A stretch of DNA of 64,000 bases from Pseudactinotalea terrae (lineage in GTDB: Bacteria; Actinomycetota; Actinomycetes; Actinomycetales; Beutenbergiaceae), in contig NZ_WNXZ01000003.1 of NCBI RefSeq assembly GCF_009733845.1, forward strand, positions 558,001 to 622,000, given 5' to 3'. Shown piece after piece: positions 45,256 through 53,962 of this stretch (positions are counted from its first letter, which is position 1; each line of letters begins with the position of its first letter). The translations under genes were made by a program, and so were the position numbers. Below the pieces are notes generated by a model. It was not told the origin of the DNA and made no database searches. It worked only from the letters and a program-made list of their open reading frames with translations.

Positions 45256-47046
45256 TCAGACATGGGCGGGTTCTGCCGCTGTGGTCAGCACGCGGGAGGC
45301 ATCGTGGCCGAGGGTGGCGCGCAGCGTGAGCGTGCCCCCGGAGAGAGACGCGGAGTCGAACCCCGCCTGCGTGAGGACGCGGTGCGCGATCGCCGACCGC
45401 ACTCCGGAGGCGCACATCACCCGCACAGCGCGCTCGCCGGCGGCTGCGCGCACCTCGGCCAGGCGATCGCGCAGCTCGGTGTGGGGGATGTTCACCGCAC
45501 CGGGCAGGTGCCCGGTGCTGAACTCGTCGCGGCTGCGCACGTCCAGGACCAGTGCTGAGCTGCGCACCTCGTCGAGCTCGTCGGGGTACCAGAGCCGCAG
45601 GGTGCCGTCGAGGACGTTCTGGCCGACCATCCCAACCAGGTTGATCGCGTCCTTGGCCTGCCCGTACGGCGGCGAGTAGGACAGATCGAGGTCGATTAGG
45701 TCGGCGACGACCATCCGGGACCGCATCGCCGTCGCGATCACGTCGATGCGCTTGTCGACGCCCTCGAGACCGACGGCCTGCGCGCCCAGCACCAGGCCGT
45801 CCCCGGCGCGGACGTGCACGCTCATGTGGATCTGCGCCGCGCCGGGGAAGTACCCGGCGTGCTGGTTCGGGTGCAGGTGCAGGGTCCGGTAGTCGATGCC
45901 GGTCTCGTCGAGCGCGGCGCGGTTCGCGCCGGTCATCGCCACGGTCAGCCGGCCCACCCGCACGATCGCGGTGCCCAGCGGCTGCGGGATCGGGCGAGCC
46001 CGGTCCGGTCGGAGGATGTCATCGGCCACGAGCCGGCCGGCGCGGTTCGCGGGTCCGGCGAGGGCGACCGGGCGTCGGATCCCCGTGACCGGGTCGATGC
46101 TGACGGTGGCGTCCCCGACGGCCCAGACGCCGTCGAGCGAGGTGCGGCCGTGCTCGTCCACGATGATCGCGCCGCGCTCGCACGCGACCCCGGCGTCCTC
46201 GAAGACCCGGGTGTCCGGTCGCACACCGGTCGCGAGCACGATGACATCGGCGCTCAGCTGCGTGCCGTCGTCGAGCACGACCGTGTCGGCATCCGCGCCG
46301 GAGATGATCCGCCGCGCGGCGGTGCCGGTGTGCACCTCGATCCCGATTCGGTTCAGCTCCTCGTCCACGAGCCAGGCGTTCTCGGCGTCGAGCGGGGGAA
46401 GCACATGGTCGGCGAGCTCGACCACGGAGGTGGACAGCCCCTGCTGGGCGAGCGCCTCGGCGGCCTCGAGCCCGATGAACCCGGCTCCCAGGACCACTGC
46501 GCGCGTCGCGCCCGCGTCGACGCGATCGCGCAGCGCTGTCGCATCCTCGACCGTGCGCAGCGTGCGCACTCGCGGGGAGTCGAGCCCCTCGATCGGTGGC
46601 CTGGCGGCGACCGCGCCGGGGGAGAGGACCAGGGCGTCGTACCCGAGCCGCTCCACGCCCTCAGGGGTGCTGACCACGACCTCGCGGGCGATCGGGTCCA
46701 GCCCGACGACGTCGTGCCGGGTGCGCACGTCCAGGTTCAGGGCCGCCCGCAGGCTCTCGGGTGTCTGCACGAGCAGCTGGTCGGCAGCGGCGATCTCGCC
46801 GCCGACGTAGTAGGGGAGGCCGCAGTTCGCGAACGACACGTGCTCGCCTCGATCGAGCACCACGATCTCGGCCGACTCCTCCAGCCGTCGCGCGCGGGCG
46901 GCGCAGCTCATGCCGCCGGCGACACCTCCGACGACGACGACGCGGCGGACCTGCTCCGCTCGGCGTGCCTGGGGGCGGGCGTCCGTCATCGCTGCGGGGG
47001 GCGTGTCCGGGATCGAGGGGTCTGGCGTGTTGTCCGACGTCGTCAT
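45256..47046 (-). CDS. CoA-disulfide reductase fused to rhodanese (CoADR-RHD)
   Basis: The 596-residue flavoprotein begins with the FAD site 'RVVVVGGVAGGMSCAARARR' and the single active Cys 75 in 'VSFANCGLPYYVGG', the CoADR signature. An NAD site 'AVVLGAGFIGLEAAEALAQQ' and a dimerisation domain ('AGYFPGAAQIHMSVHV') follow. Residues of about 480-596 form a rhodanese domain ('LVLDVRSRDEFSTGHLPGAV') with Cys 545 in 'VRVMCASGVRSA'. Such proteins reduce CoA or small-molecule persulfides and polysulfides. The CstR palindrome 11-28 bases upstream of the ATG shows how it is likely controlled. Confidence 0.94.
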   Translation of the reverse strand: MTTSDNTPDPSIPDTPPAAMTDARPQARRAEQVRRVVVVGGVAGGMSCAARARRLEESAEIVVLDRGEHVSFANCGLPYYVGGEIAAADQLLVQTPESLRAALNLDVRTRHDVVGLDPIAREVVVSTPEGVERLGYDALVLSPGAVAARPPIEGLDSPRVRTLRTVEDATALRDRVDAGATRAVVLGAGFIGLEAAEALAQQGLSTSVVELADHVLPPLDAENAWLVDEELNRIGIEVHTGTAARRIISGADADTVVLDDGTQLSADVIVLATGVRPDTRVFEDAGVACERGAIIVDEHGRTSLDGVWAVGDATVSIDPVTGIRRPVALAGPANRAGRLVADDILRPDRARPIPQPLGTAIVRVGRLTVAMTGANRAALDETGIDYRTLHLHPNQHAGYFPGAAQIHMSVHVRAGDGLVLGAQAVGLEGVDKRIDVIATAMRSRMVVADLIDLDLSYSPPYGQAKDAINLVGMVGQNVLDGTLRLWYPDELDEVRSSALVLDVRSRDEFSTGHLPGAVNIPHTELRDRLAEVRAAAGERAVRVMCASGVRSAIAHRVLTQAGFDSASLSGGTLTLRATLGHDASRVLTTAAEPAHV

Positions 47047-47056
47047 GGGAACCCAG

Positions 47057-47074
47057 TATACCCCCCGGGGTATA
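47057..47074. promoter_or_regulatory. CstR/CsoR-type operator
   Basis: TATACCCCCCGGGGTATA is a perfect 18-bp palindrome 11 bases upstream of the CoADR-RHD ATG. The form ATACCCC-n-GGGGTAT is the known operator class of CsoR/CstR repressors. The gene for such a repressor follows in the same operon, so autoregulation is likely. Confidence 0.88.
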
Positions 47075-47176
47075 TGGTCGAGACGACGACCTCGTGTCCG
47101 GAGCGGCGCACGGCGTCGGGGGCACCTAGCCACCGCAGGTCCGATGTGTGCCTCCGCGCTAGCGAGGCCACAAGAA

Positions 47177-47236
47177 AGGCGAGGTCCAAGTCCCGACCAA
47201 CGACCGTGCCGTTGCCCGAGGGCTTGAACCTCGCCT
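47177..47236. terminator. long inverted repeat beside tRNA-His
   Basis: AGGCGAGGTCCAAG (47177-47190) and CTTGAACCTCGCCT (47223-47236) are inverted with one mismatch, around a 32-base loop that contains a smaller CAACG/CGTTG hairpin. It starts five bases after the 3' end of tRNA-His and probably ends that transcript. Confidence 0.5.
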
Positions 47237-47241
47237 ACTGG

Positions 47242-47314
47242 GGTGAGTAACGGGACTTGAACCCGCGACATCCGCGACCACAACGCGGCGCTCTACCAGC
47301 TGAGCTATACCCAC
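47242..47314 (-). tRNA. tRNA-His (anticodon GUG)
   Basis: The minus strand gives acceptor GTGGGTA/TACTCAC, anticodon stem CCGCG/CGCGG with loop TTGTGGT (anticodon GTG), T arm with TTCAAGT, and C as discriminator. A G precedes position 1 (47315), matching the extra G-1 needed by histidyl-tRNA synthetase. Confidence 0.95.
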
Positions 47315-47396
47315 CATGCGTGCTGTCCCAGGGTGCCTGGGCGGCAGCAGAGACCATTCTAACCATCGGATCGGGGTGCTGGGTACGTGCTCCTGC

Positions 47397-48017
47397 TCAC
47401 GGCTGCAGCACCGTGGGGGATGCCAGGATGTCGGCCGCGACCTTCCGTGAGCTCGCCGAGTCCGGACCGGGCTCGGCGGGGAACAGCACGGCGCGGTAGT
47501 AGCGCAGCTCGTCGATGCTCTCGAGGATGTCGGCGAGCGCGCGGTGGCCGCCCGCCTTCTTCGGCGAGGCGAAGTACGCGCGCGGATACCAGCGGCGTGC
47601 GAGCTCCTTGATCGAGGACACGTCGATGATCCGGTAGTGCAGGTGCTCCATGAACGCCGGCATGTCCCGGTCCAGGAAGGTCTTGTCCGTGCCCACCGAG
47701 TTGCCCGCGAGGGGTGCCTTGCGCGGCTCCGGCACGAACTGCCGGACGTAGTCGAGCGCCTGCTGCTGCGCTTCCTCGAGCGTGATGCCGCCCGCGAGCT
47801 CATCGATCAAGCCCGAGGCGGCGTGCATCTCCTGGACGACCGGCAGCATCGTCTCGACGACGCCGGGTGGCGGCGCGATCACCAGGTCGATGCCGGGGCC
47901 GAGGGGCTTCAGCTCAGAGTCGGTGACGACGACGGCGATCTCCACCAGCGCGTCCTTGGTCAGGTCGAGCCCGGTCATCTCGCAGTCGACCCACACGATC
48001 GCATCCGTTGCACTCAC
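47397..48017 (-). CDS. orn: oligoribonuclease
   Basis: The 206-residue DEDDh exonuclease degrades two- to five-base RNAs and pGpG. Motif I is 'IVWVDCEMTGLDLTKDALVE', motif II is 'PLAGNSVGTDKTFLDRDMPA' and motif III is 'HRALADILESIDELRYY', all with the expected acidic residues and His. The GTG at VSATDAIV was chosen because family proteins start just before the WxDxEMTGL motif. A GTG 18 bases upstream is also possible. It precedes tRNA-His on the same strand. Confidence 0.96.
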   Translation of the reverse strand: MSATDAIVWVDCEMTGLDLTKDALVEIAVVVTDSELKPLGPGIDLVIAPPPGVVETMLPVVQEMHAASGLIDELAGGITLEEAQQQALDYVRQFVPEPRKAPLAGNSVGTDKTFLDRDMPAFMEHLHYRIIDVSSIKELARRWYPRAYFASPKKAGGHRALADILESIDELRYYRAVLFPAEPGPDSASSRKVAADILASPTVLQP

Positions 48018-48073
48018 GCGTGCCAGGGTAGTCACCGCGGGCGGCGCGCCCGGTCACGCGGACGGTGTGCTGG

Positions 48074-48874
48074 TCAGGCCGTTGCGCCGGGGTCGGAGGC
48101 CAGCGGCACCAGATCGGCGATCGAGTCGACCACCCGGGTGGGGCGGTACGGGTACAGCTCGATCTGGTGCGGCTTCGTGGAGCCGGTCTTGACCAGCACC
48201 GTGCGGAGCCCGGCCTCGAGCCCGCTGATGACGTCGGTGTCCATCCGGTCCCCGATCATGACCGTGGTCTCGGAGTGGGCTTCGAGCCGGTTCAGTGCCG
48301 AGCGCATCATCAGCGGGTTCGGCTTGCCCACGTAGTAGGGCTGCCTGTTGGTGGCGGTGCTGATGAGCGCGGCGACGCTGCCGGTGGCAGGCATGGTTCC
48401 GGCCAGACTCGGGCCGGTCGCGTCCGGGTTGGTCGCGATGAAGCGGGCCCCGCGCTCGATCAGCCGGATCGCCTTGGTGATCGCCTCGAAGGAGTATGTG
48501 CGGGTCTCGCCGAGCACCACGTAGTCGGGGTCGCGCTCGGTCATGACGTAGCCGACGTCGTGCAGCGCGGTGGCGAGGCCCGCCTCGCCGAGCACGAACG
48601 CGCTGCCGCCGGGACGCTGCTCGTCCAGGAACCGGGCGGTTGCCATGGCCGATGTCCAGATCGCGTCCTCGGGGACGGGGATGCCGCTGCGGCGCAACCG
48701 CACGGACAGGTCGCGTGCGGTGTAGATCGAGTTGTTCGTCAGCACGAGGAACTTGGCCTCCCGCTCGAGGAGGGCCGAGATGAACTCCGCGGCCCCGGGG
48801 ATCGGGTCCTCCTCGTGCACGAGGACCCCGTCCATATCGGTCAGCCAGGTCTCGACAGGGCGTTCGTTGGTCAC
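48074..48874 (-). CDS. HAD-IIA family phosphatase (NagD-like)
   Basis: This 266-residue HAD phosphatase has motif I 'WLTDMDGVLVHEEDPIPGA', motif II 'FLVLTNNSIYTARDL', the C2-type cap region and motif IV 'TVMIGDRMDTDVISGLEAGL'. The 'KPNPLMMRSALNRL' Lys is also present. NagD-like enzymes dephosphorylate nucleotides or sugars. The GTG start (VTNERPVETWL) fits family length. It is divergent from the LLM oxidoreductase, about 97 bases away. Confidence 0.92.
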   Translation of the reverse strand: MTNERPVETWLTDMDGVLVHEEDPIPGAAEFISALLEREAKFLVLTNNSIYTARDLSVRLRRSGIPVPEDAIWTSAMATARFLDEQRPGGSAFVLGEAGLATALHDVGYVMTERDPDYVVLGETRTYSFEAITKAIRLIERGARFIATNPDATGPSLAGTMPATGSVAALISTATNRQPYYVGKPNPLMMRSALNRLEAHSETTVMIGDRMDTDVISGLEAGLRTVLVKTGSTKPHQIELYPYRPTRVVDSIADLVPLASDPGATA

Positions 48875-48971
48875 GAGGACATGGTCTCAGGTCTGCTCCG
48901 CCGCTGCTGGCGCTAGAGATCTCTCGACGGCGGCCGGAATGGCTCGGCGGGCCTCGGGGTTCGTGTCTCGT

Positions 48972-49790
48972 ATGGAGCTCCAGGTAGTGCTGCCGAACGA
49001 GTCGCCCGCGATGCCCGTGAGGAGGCTCGTCGAGCTGGCGCGGGATGCCGAAGACCTCGGTTACTCGACGGCGTGGCTTCCGGATCACGTGCTCCCGCCA
49101 GGTGAGTACGGCGACACCTTCGGAGGGCTGTACGAGCCGCTGGTCACGATCGGCCACCTCAGTGCCGTGACGGAACGGCTGCGGTTCGGGACCTCCGTGC
49201 TGGTCGCCCCGCTTCGCAGCCCCTTCGTGCTCGCCAAGCAGGTGGCGACGCTGCAGGAGCTGTCGGCCGGGCGGGTCATCCTGGGGCTCGGGGTGGGCTG
49301 GAACCGGCCGGAGCTCGAGGCGGTCGGAGCCGATTACGGCAGCCGCGGAGCGGTCACCGACGACGCCATCGCCGTGATGACGCATCTGCTCAGCGGCGGA
49401 GCGGCGCCCTACCGGGGCCGGCGGTTCTCGTACGAGGAGGGCGTGTTCGGTCCTGTGCCGCAGCTGCCGGTCCCACTGATGATCGGAGGGAACAGCGACG
49501 CAGCGTTGCGGCGCGCTGCCCGGTACGGCGACATCTGGCAAGGGATCCCCAACGGCCCCGACCACTTCGCCGAACGAGCCCGCACGCTCGCAGACCTGGC
49601 TGGTGACCGCGAGGTCGCCGCCACGCTGCGGATCCAGTGGGAGGACGATGTCTCGGTTGGGCGGAAGGTCGACGAGATCGTCCGCTATCGCCAGGCAGGG
49701 GCTGCCAGCATCGCCGTGCACGTCGGCGACCACGATCGGGCAGGTGATCGGATGGCCGCGCTCGCCGAGGCGCTTGCCGACAGCGGGTGA
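48972..49790 (+). CDS. LLM-class flavin (F420)-dependent oxidoreductase
   Basis: The 272-residue protein is of the luciferase-like monooxygenase fold. It starts 'LQVVLPNESPAMPVRRLVEL', with 'AEDLGYSTAWLPDHVLPP', 'TSVLVAPLRSPFVLAKQVAT' and 'GRVILGLGVGWNRPELEAVG'. The last stretch and the 'GGNSDAALRRAARYGDIWQG' segment are typical of actinobacterial F420-dependent members. Substrate and cofactor are not proved by the sequence. The ATG at MELQVV is preceded by no strong ribosome site. Confidence 0.88.
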   Translation: MELQVVLPNESPAMPVRRLVELARDAEDLGYSTAWLPDHVLPPGEYGDTFGGLYEPLVTIGHLSAVTERLRFGTSVLVAPLRSPFVLAKQVATLQELSAGRVILGLGVGWNRPELEAVGADYGSRGAVTDDAIAVMTHLLSGGAAPYRGRRFSYEEGVFGPVPQLPVPLMIGGNSDAALRRAARYGDIWQGIPNGPDHFAERARTLADLAGDREVAATLRIQWEDDVSVGRKVDEIVRYRQAGAASIAVHVGDHDRAGDRMAALAEALADSG

Positions 49791-49839
49791 GGCCACCGCG
49801 CCGCCGTCGTCATGGCGGGCCGCCTCGCTGGTTGGCTAC

Positions 49840-49957
49840 GTGCCCCCGGCAGGCGCCGCCGTCGGCGACCGCTCCTTCGTCGTGGTCGCACTCGGCGGGC
49901 TCGTGGGTTGTCCCGTGCCCCCGGCAGGCGCCGCCGTCGGCGACCGCTCCTTCGTCG
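49840..49957. repeat. 43-bp direct repeat (two copies) near tRNA-Arg
   Basis: GTGCCCCCGGCAGGCGCCGC... begins at 49840 and again at 49915; 43 bases are identical, with a period of 75 bases. The first part (GCCCCCGGCAGG) is also the reverse complement of the 3' end of the adjacent tRNA-Arg, so the repeats may be tRNA-derived. CGTCATGsCGGGCCGCCTCG also occurs twice around them. Confidence 0.8.
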
Positions 49958-50013
49958 CGGCCGCGCTCCGGCTCCCATCGTCATGCCGGGCCGCCTCGTC
50001 GCGAGCTCCTCGG

Positions 50014-50086
50014 CGCCCCCGGCAGGACTCGAACCTGCAACCGACAGCTTAGAAGGCTGTTGCTCTATCCGTTGAGCTACGAGGGC
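50014..50086 (-). tRNA. tRNA-Arg (anticodon UCU)
   Basis: The minus strand gives acceptor GCCCTCG/CGGGGGC with one T-G pair, D arm GCTC/GAGC, anticodon stem ACAGC/GCTGT with loop CTTCTAA (anticodon TCT), T arm GCAGG-TTCGAAT-CCTGC, discriminator G. Confidence 0.96.
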
Positions 50087-50193
50087 ATCGGCGGCGACCC
50101 CGAGAGGATCGCACCGGTCAAGCCTACGGCGCGGAGTTGGGCGTCACGGCGCGCGCATTGGTCTCAGAGGCAAGAAACCGGCAGTCTAGGCAC

Positions 50194-51816
50194 GTGAGCA
50201 CCTCGACCGACGACGACGCGCGCCCGAGCGAGCCCGCGGCCCCGCCGGCTGTGCCGATGGTGGAGGTCGTCGAAGACCTGCTGGCGAGCCTCCAGTCGGC
50301 GCGTCTGGCGCTCGACACCCCTGACGCCGACGAGGCGCGCGCCCGCCGCCACCGCGTGTCCCTGCAGGTCAGCAACCACCTGCTGCCGCGGCTGCGCGAG
50401 GTCTCCGCGCCGGCGATCGTGGTGCTCGGCGGCTCCACCGGTGCGGGCAAGTCCACGCTGGTGAACTCGATCGTCAGCGCGGATGTCTCGCCCGCCGGGG
50501 TGCTGCGTCCCACCACCCGCGAGCCGGTGCTGGTCGTCCACCCCAAGGATGCCGAGCTCCTCGACGGCCACCCCGTCCTTGGGATCGCCACCCGCATCAC
50601 CCACGAGGGCACCAAGCGTGGCCTTGCGCTCATCGACGCCCCCGATCTCGACTCGGTGCACGCCGCGAACCGCGAGCTCGCCGACCAGCTGGTCGAGATG
50701 GCCGACATGTGGGTCTTCGTGACCACCGGCTCCCGCTACGGAGATGCGCTGCCGTGGCAGCGCCTGCGGGACGCCGTCGATCGCGGGATCTCGATCGCCG
50801 TCGTCCTCAACAGGGTTGACAGGGCCGGCCTCAATGAGGTCCGCAACGACCTGTTCGCCCGCCTGCAGGAGCAGGGGCTGACCTCCGTGCCGTTCTTCGT
50901 GATCCCCGACGTCGGCCCGATCGAGGGACCGCTGCCCGCCAGCAAGGTGCAGCCGCTCGCCGGCTTCCTCGGGGTGCTCGGCGCCGGGGCGCAGTCACGT
51001 AGCGTCATCGCCCGCACGGTGCGCGGTGCGTGGCCCGCGTTGCGTGAGGACGTCCAGCTCCTCGCCGCCAACCTCGACTCCCAGCGCCGCACCACGCTCT
51101 CGCTGCAGGGCGCCGTGCAGGCCGCCACCCGCGCCGCTGCCGCCCGCGCGCGCGCCGATGTGCAGACCGGCTCCGCCGCGACCGGCGCTCCCACCACGGC
51201 CTGGCTGGCCGGCGCCAGCTCGGGTGGCTCGCTGTCCTCGCTCGTCGCACCGCCGAAGGGTTGGATCCAGAAGCGCCGGTACCGGCGCTCCTCGACCGGC
51301 CGCGCCGATGCGCTGCAGCGCCTGCGCGAGATCAGCCTCACCGAGCTCCGCACCGTGCTCACGGACGCGTGCGCCTCCGCCGAGCGCGCCATCCGCGCCG
51401 TCCTGGCGGAGACCGCTGCGGGTCGCCAGCTCGCCGACGCCGTGCCGGGCACGGCTAGCGACGAGGCCCGGACCGAGCGCCTCGACCTGCTGTTCCGTGA
51501 GTGGGACTCGGTCGCCGGCGAGCGGACGGTCGACCTCACCTCCTCGGAGCCGCTGTCGGGCGTCGAGCTCGGCCACCTGGTGGAGGTGGCCGCCGTCGGC
51601 GTCGACGGCGCAGCCCGCTCGGTCCAGCGCCTCGCCGGGGACGGCGGTGCGACCGCCGTGGCTGCGCTGCGCGACGACCTCGCCGACTGGGCAGCGGCCG
51701 CGGTGGCCGCCGAGGCCGACGAGTTCACCGCGGCACTGGACCAGATGGACATCGACCCCGCCGACGCCGCCACCCGGCTGCGGCTGCGGGCCAGCGAGCT
51801 GCGGGAGTACGCGTGA
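50194..51816 (+). CDS. dynamin-like GTPase (DynA-type)
   Basis: The 540-residue protein has a GTPase domain with G1 'GGSTGAGKSTLVNSIVS', a G2 Thr in 'VLRPTTREPVL', G3 'LIDAPDLDSVHAANRELADQ' and G4 'LNRVDRAGLNE'. A long helical, coiled-coil-prone remainder of about 300 residues follows (bundle like dynamin stalks). There is no membrane helix. The next gene encodes a second GTPase with two membrane helices, the arrangement of the Streptomyces dynA-dynB pair used in septation. The pair assignment is by architecture and order. The GTG start follows a short acidic region. Confidence 0.8.
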   Translation: MSTSTDDDARPSEPAAPPAVPMVEVVEDLLASLQSARLALDTPDADEARARRHRVSLQVSNHLLPRLREVSAPAIVVLGGSTGAGKSTLVNSIVSADVSPAGVLRPTTREPVLVVHPKDAELLDGHPVLGIATRITHEGTKRGLALIDAPDLDSVHAANRELADQLVEMADMWVFVTTGSRYGDALPWQRLRDAVDRGISIAVVLNRVDRAGLNEVRNDLFARLQEQGLTSVPFFVIPDVGPIEGPLPASKVQPLAGFLGVLGAGAQSRSVIARTVRGAWPALREDVQLLAANLDSQRRTTLSLQGAVQAATRAAAARARADVQTGSAATGAPTTAWLAGASSGGSLSSLVAPPKGWIQKRRYRRSSTGRADALQRLREISLTELRTVLTDACASAERAIRAVLAETAAGRQLADAVPGTASDEARTERLDLLFREWDSVAGERTVDLTSSEPLSGVELGHLVEVAAVGVDGAARSVQRLAGDGGATAVAALRDDLADWAAAAVAAEADEFTAALDQMDIDPADAATRLRLRASELREYA

Positions 51817-53267
51817 GCCACGAGGTAGGCCCGGAGCTCCGGGCGCGGGTCGAGCAGATCCGCGAGGCGCTGGATCGCGGTGCTGACCGGTTCGAGCCGG
51901 CCGTGGCCGACCGCGCCCGCGCAGATCTCGACCGTGTCCTGGAACGACTCGACCTGGGCGTCGACCACTCGGTGGTCGCGCTCGTCGGTGGTACCGGGTC
52001 GGGCAAGTCCTCGACCTTCAACGCGCTCACCACCCTGCAGTTCGCGGACGTCGGTGTCATCCGGCCCACCACCTCGCAGGCCACCGCCTGCGTGTGGGGT
52101 CCGCAGGCCGAGAAGCTCCTCGACTTCCTGCAGGTCGCGAAGGAGCGCCGCATCCTGCGCGAGTCCGCGCTGACCGGCAGCGACGAGGCCGACCTGCACG
52201 GGCTCGTGCTGCTCGACCTCCCCGACCACGACTCCGTCGCCACCGGGCACGCCGAGCTCGTCAACCGGCTGCTGCCGCTGATCGACCTCCTGATCTGGGT
52301 GGTCGACCCTCAGAAGTACGCCGACAACGCCCTCCACGAGGGTTACCTGCGCGAGCTGCAGGACAGGCACGAGGCGATGCTCGTCGTCGTCAACCAGGTC
52401 GACACCCTCACCGACGCCGGCAAGGAGGCGGTGCGGGTGGACGTCGGAAGGCTGCTCGCCGAGGACGGCATCGGCGACGTCCCCGTCATGCTCGCCTCAG
52501 CACGCACCGGTGACGGGATCGCCGCCGTGCGCGACCACCTCCGCAGCGTGCTTCGTACCGAGTCGATCGCCGCCCGCACCGCCCGCGACGAGATCGCCGC
52601 GATCGCCCGCCGCATCGGCGAAGGCCTGGGGGAGAGCGAGCCCGCCATCCCCGCCCCGACCGAGACCGCCGATTCGCTGGCCGAGGCCGCAGGCGTCCCT
52701 GCGGTCGCCCAGGCGATCGAGACCGCCGTCGTGAGCCCGACGCCGGTCGTGCTCAGCTCGGTGCAGCGACCCGCGCGCTCGCGGATCGACGCGATCCGGG
52801 AGTCGTGGCTCGCCACGACGACCGCGGGACTGCCCGCGCGCTGGCGTGCGGCGGTCGTGAGCTCGGTCGCCTCGGCGGGGGACTTCTTCGAGCACGCTAG
52901 CGCTGCCCTCGAAGGCGTGCCGCAGCCCTCCTCACGGGACCAGTCCGCCGCCCGGCAGCGGCTGCTGGGTCTGATCGCACTGATCGTGGGCATCGTCGCC
53001 GTGGTCGTGGGGGCGATCCTGCTGACGCAGAGCACCGGGCTCGGCATCGGTGTGGCGGCGGGCGGCGTCCTGGTGACGATCGTCGGCCTGGTGCTCGTGC
53101 TCGCGGCGCGGTCGCGGCGCCGCCGCACCGCAGCCGAGCGGGCCGAGCGCTACCGGCGTGATGTGACCGACGCCGTCGCACGAGTCGTCAAGAACGACCT
53201 TGACGAGCCGGCGACGGCGATCCTTGCCGACCACCAGTCCGTGCGGTCGAGCGTCTCCGGCAGCTGA
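51813..53267 (+). CDS. dynamin-like GTPase with membrane anchor (DynB-type)
   Basis: The 484-residue protein has G1 'LVGGTGSGKSSTFNALTTLQ', a G2 Thr in 'GVIRPTTSQATA', G3 'LLDLPDHDSVATGHAELVNR' and G4 'VNQVDTLTD'. Two membrane helices lie at about residues 386-410 ('LLGLIALIVGIVAVVVGAIL') and 414-440 ('LGIGVAAGGVLVTIVGLVLV'). A basic region and a C-terminal helix follow. Its start overlaps the stop of the first GTPase (GTGA), so a complex is likely. These may work at membranes during division or stress. That role is from the Streptomyces homologues, not visible here. Confidence 0.82.
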   Translation: MSHEVGPELRARVEQIREALDRGADRFEPAVADRARADLDRVLERLDLGVDHSVVALVGGTGSGKSSTFNALTTLQFADVGVIRPTTSQATACVWGPQAEKLLDFLQVAKERRILRESALTGSDEADLHGLVLLDLPDHDSVATGHAELVNRLLPLIDLLIWVVDPQKYADNALHEGYLRELQDRHEAMLVVVNQVDTLTDAGKEAVRVDVGRLLAEDGIGDVPVMLASARTGDGIAAVRDHLRSVLRTESIAARTARDEIAAIARRIGEGLGESEPAIPAPTETADSLAEAAGVPAVAQAIETAVVSPTPVVLSSVQRPARSRIDAIRESWLATTTAGLPARWRAAVVSSVASAGDFFEHASAALEGVPQPSSRDQSAARQRLLGLIALIVGIVAVVVGAILLTQSTGLGIGVAAGGVLVTIVGLVLVLAARSRRRRTAAERAERYRRDVTDAVARVVKNDLDEPATAILADHQSVRSSVSGS

Positions 53268-53416
53268 GCGCTGTCCACAGGTGCAGCGTGATGCACCGTC
53301 ATCCACAGCACCCCTGGCTCACCTGAGCGCGCCGAGGCGCAACCCCGCCAGCCTGGGCGCTCCGGCACCGCGCCGGGCGGCCGGGCACACCGGCCGGTCA
53401 GCACTGAGGAGTGAAC

Positions 53417-53944
53417 ATGAGCGAGACCGAGGTGACCGTGCGCGGCCACTTGGGACACAACCCCGAGCTGCAGAAGTCGGCGGCGGGCAAGTCGTGGCTG
53501 CGGCTGCGGGTCGCCACCAACCGGCGGCTCCGCACGGCTGAGGGCTGGGCCAACGGCCCGACCTCCTGGTACGAGGTCAGGGTCTTCGGTGCGTTCGCGC
53601 AGAACGTCGCGGAGAGCCTGCGCAAGGGCGACCGGGTCGTCGTGCAGGGCCCGCTGGACATCGACGAGTACGTCGACGACAAAGGCTTGCCCCATCGCAC
53701 CGCGATCATCCGCGCCAACGCCCTGGGACCGGACCTGTCCGGGGCCACCGCGCGGGTGGCCAAGGTGTACCGCAACGAGGCGGGCGAGATCGTGCAGCCA
53801 CCCGCGCCGGAACCACCGGTCGATGTGAGCGGCATGCACGAGGTGGACGAGAGCTTCCCCGACGAGGAGGAGTTGGAGGACTTCGAGGACGGCGACGAGG
53901 TCGAGAGCGAGGAGATCGCCGAGGGCGCGCTCGCCACGGTGTGA
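53417..53944 (+). CDS. ssb: single-stranded DNA-binding protein paralogue
   Basis: The 175-residue protein has an OB fold typical of SSB: 'EVTVRGHLGHNPELQKSAAG', 'WLRLRVATNRRLRTAEGWAN', 'WYEVRVFGAFAQNVAESLRK' and 'GDRVVVQGPLDIDEYVDDKG'. The C-terminal 40 residues are strongly acidic (EEELEDFEDGDEVESEEIAE) but lack the DDDIPF end that binds partner proteins. It is therefore a second SSB like Streptomyces SsbB. The ATG after GAGGAG was chosen. It stands beside the DynA/DynB genes. Confidence 0.9.
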   Translation: MSETEVTVRGHLGHNPELQKSAAGKSWLRLRVATNRRLRTAEGWANGPTSWYEVRVFGAFAQNVAESLRKGDRVVVQGPLDIDEYVDDKGLPHRTAIIRANALGPDLSGATARVAKVYRNEAGEIVQPPAPEPPVDVSGMHEVDESFPDEEELEDFEDGDEVESEEIAEGALATV

Positions 53945-53962
53945 TCCGGCGCTCTCCCAGGC

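Noticed and set aside
47080-47170. Additional tRNA-like fold between the CstR operator and tRNA-His
   Set aside because: No acceptor stem or T arm can be formed. Only a terminator-like inverted repeat is present.
50736-52370. Long minus-strand frame opposite the two dynamin-like GTPase genes
   Set aside because: Its translation is low-complexity Arg/Ala/Ser, while the plus strand has the full set of GTPase motifs.
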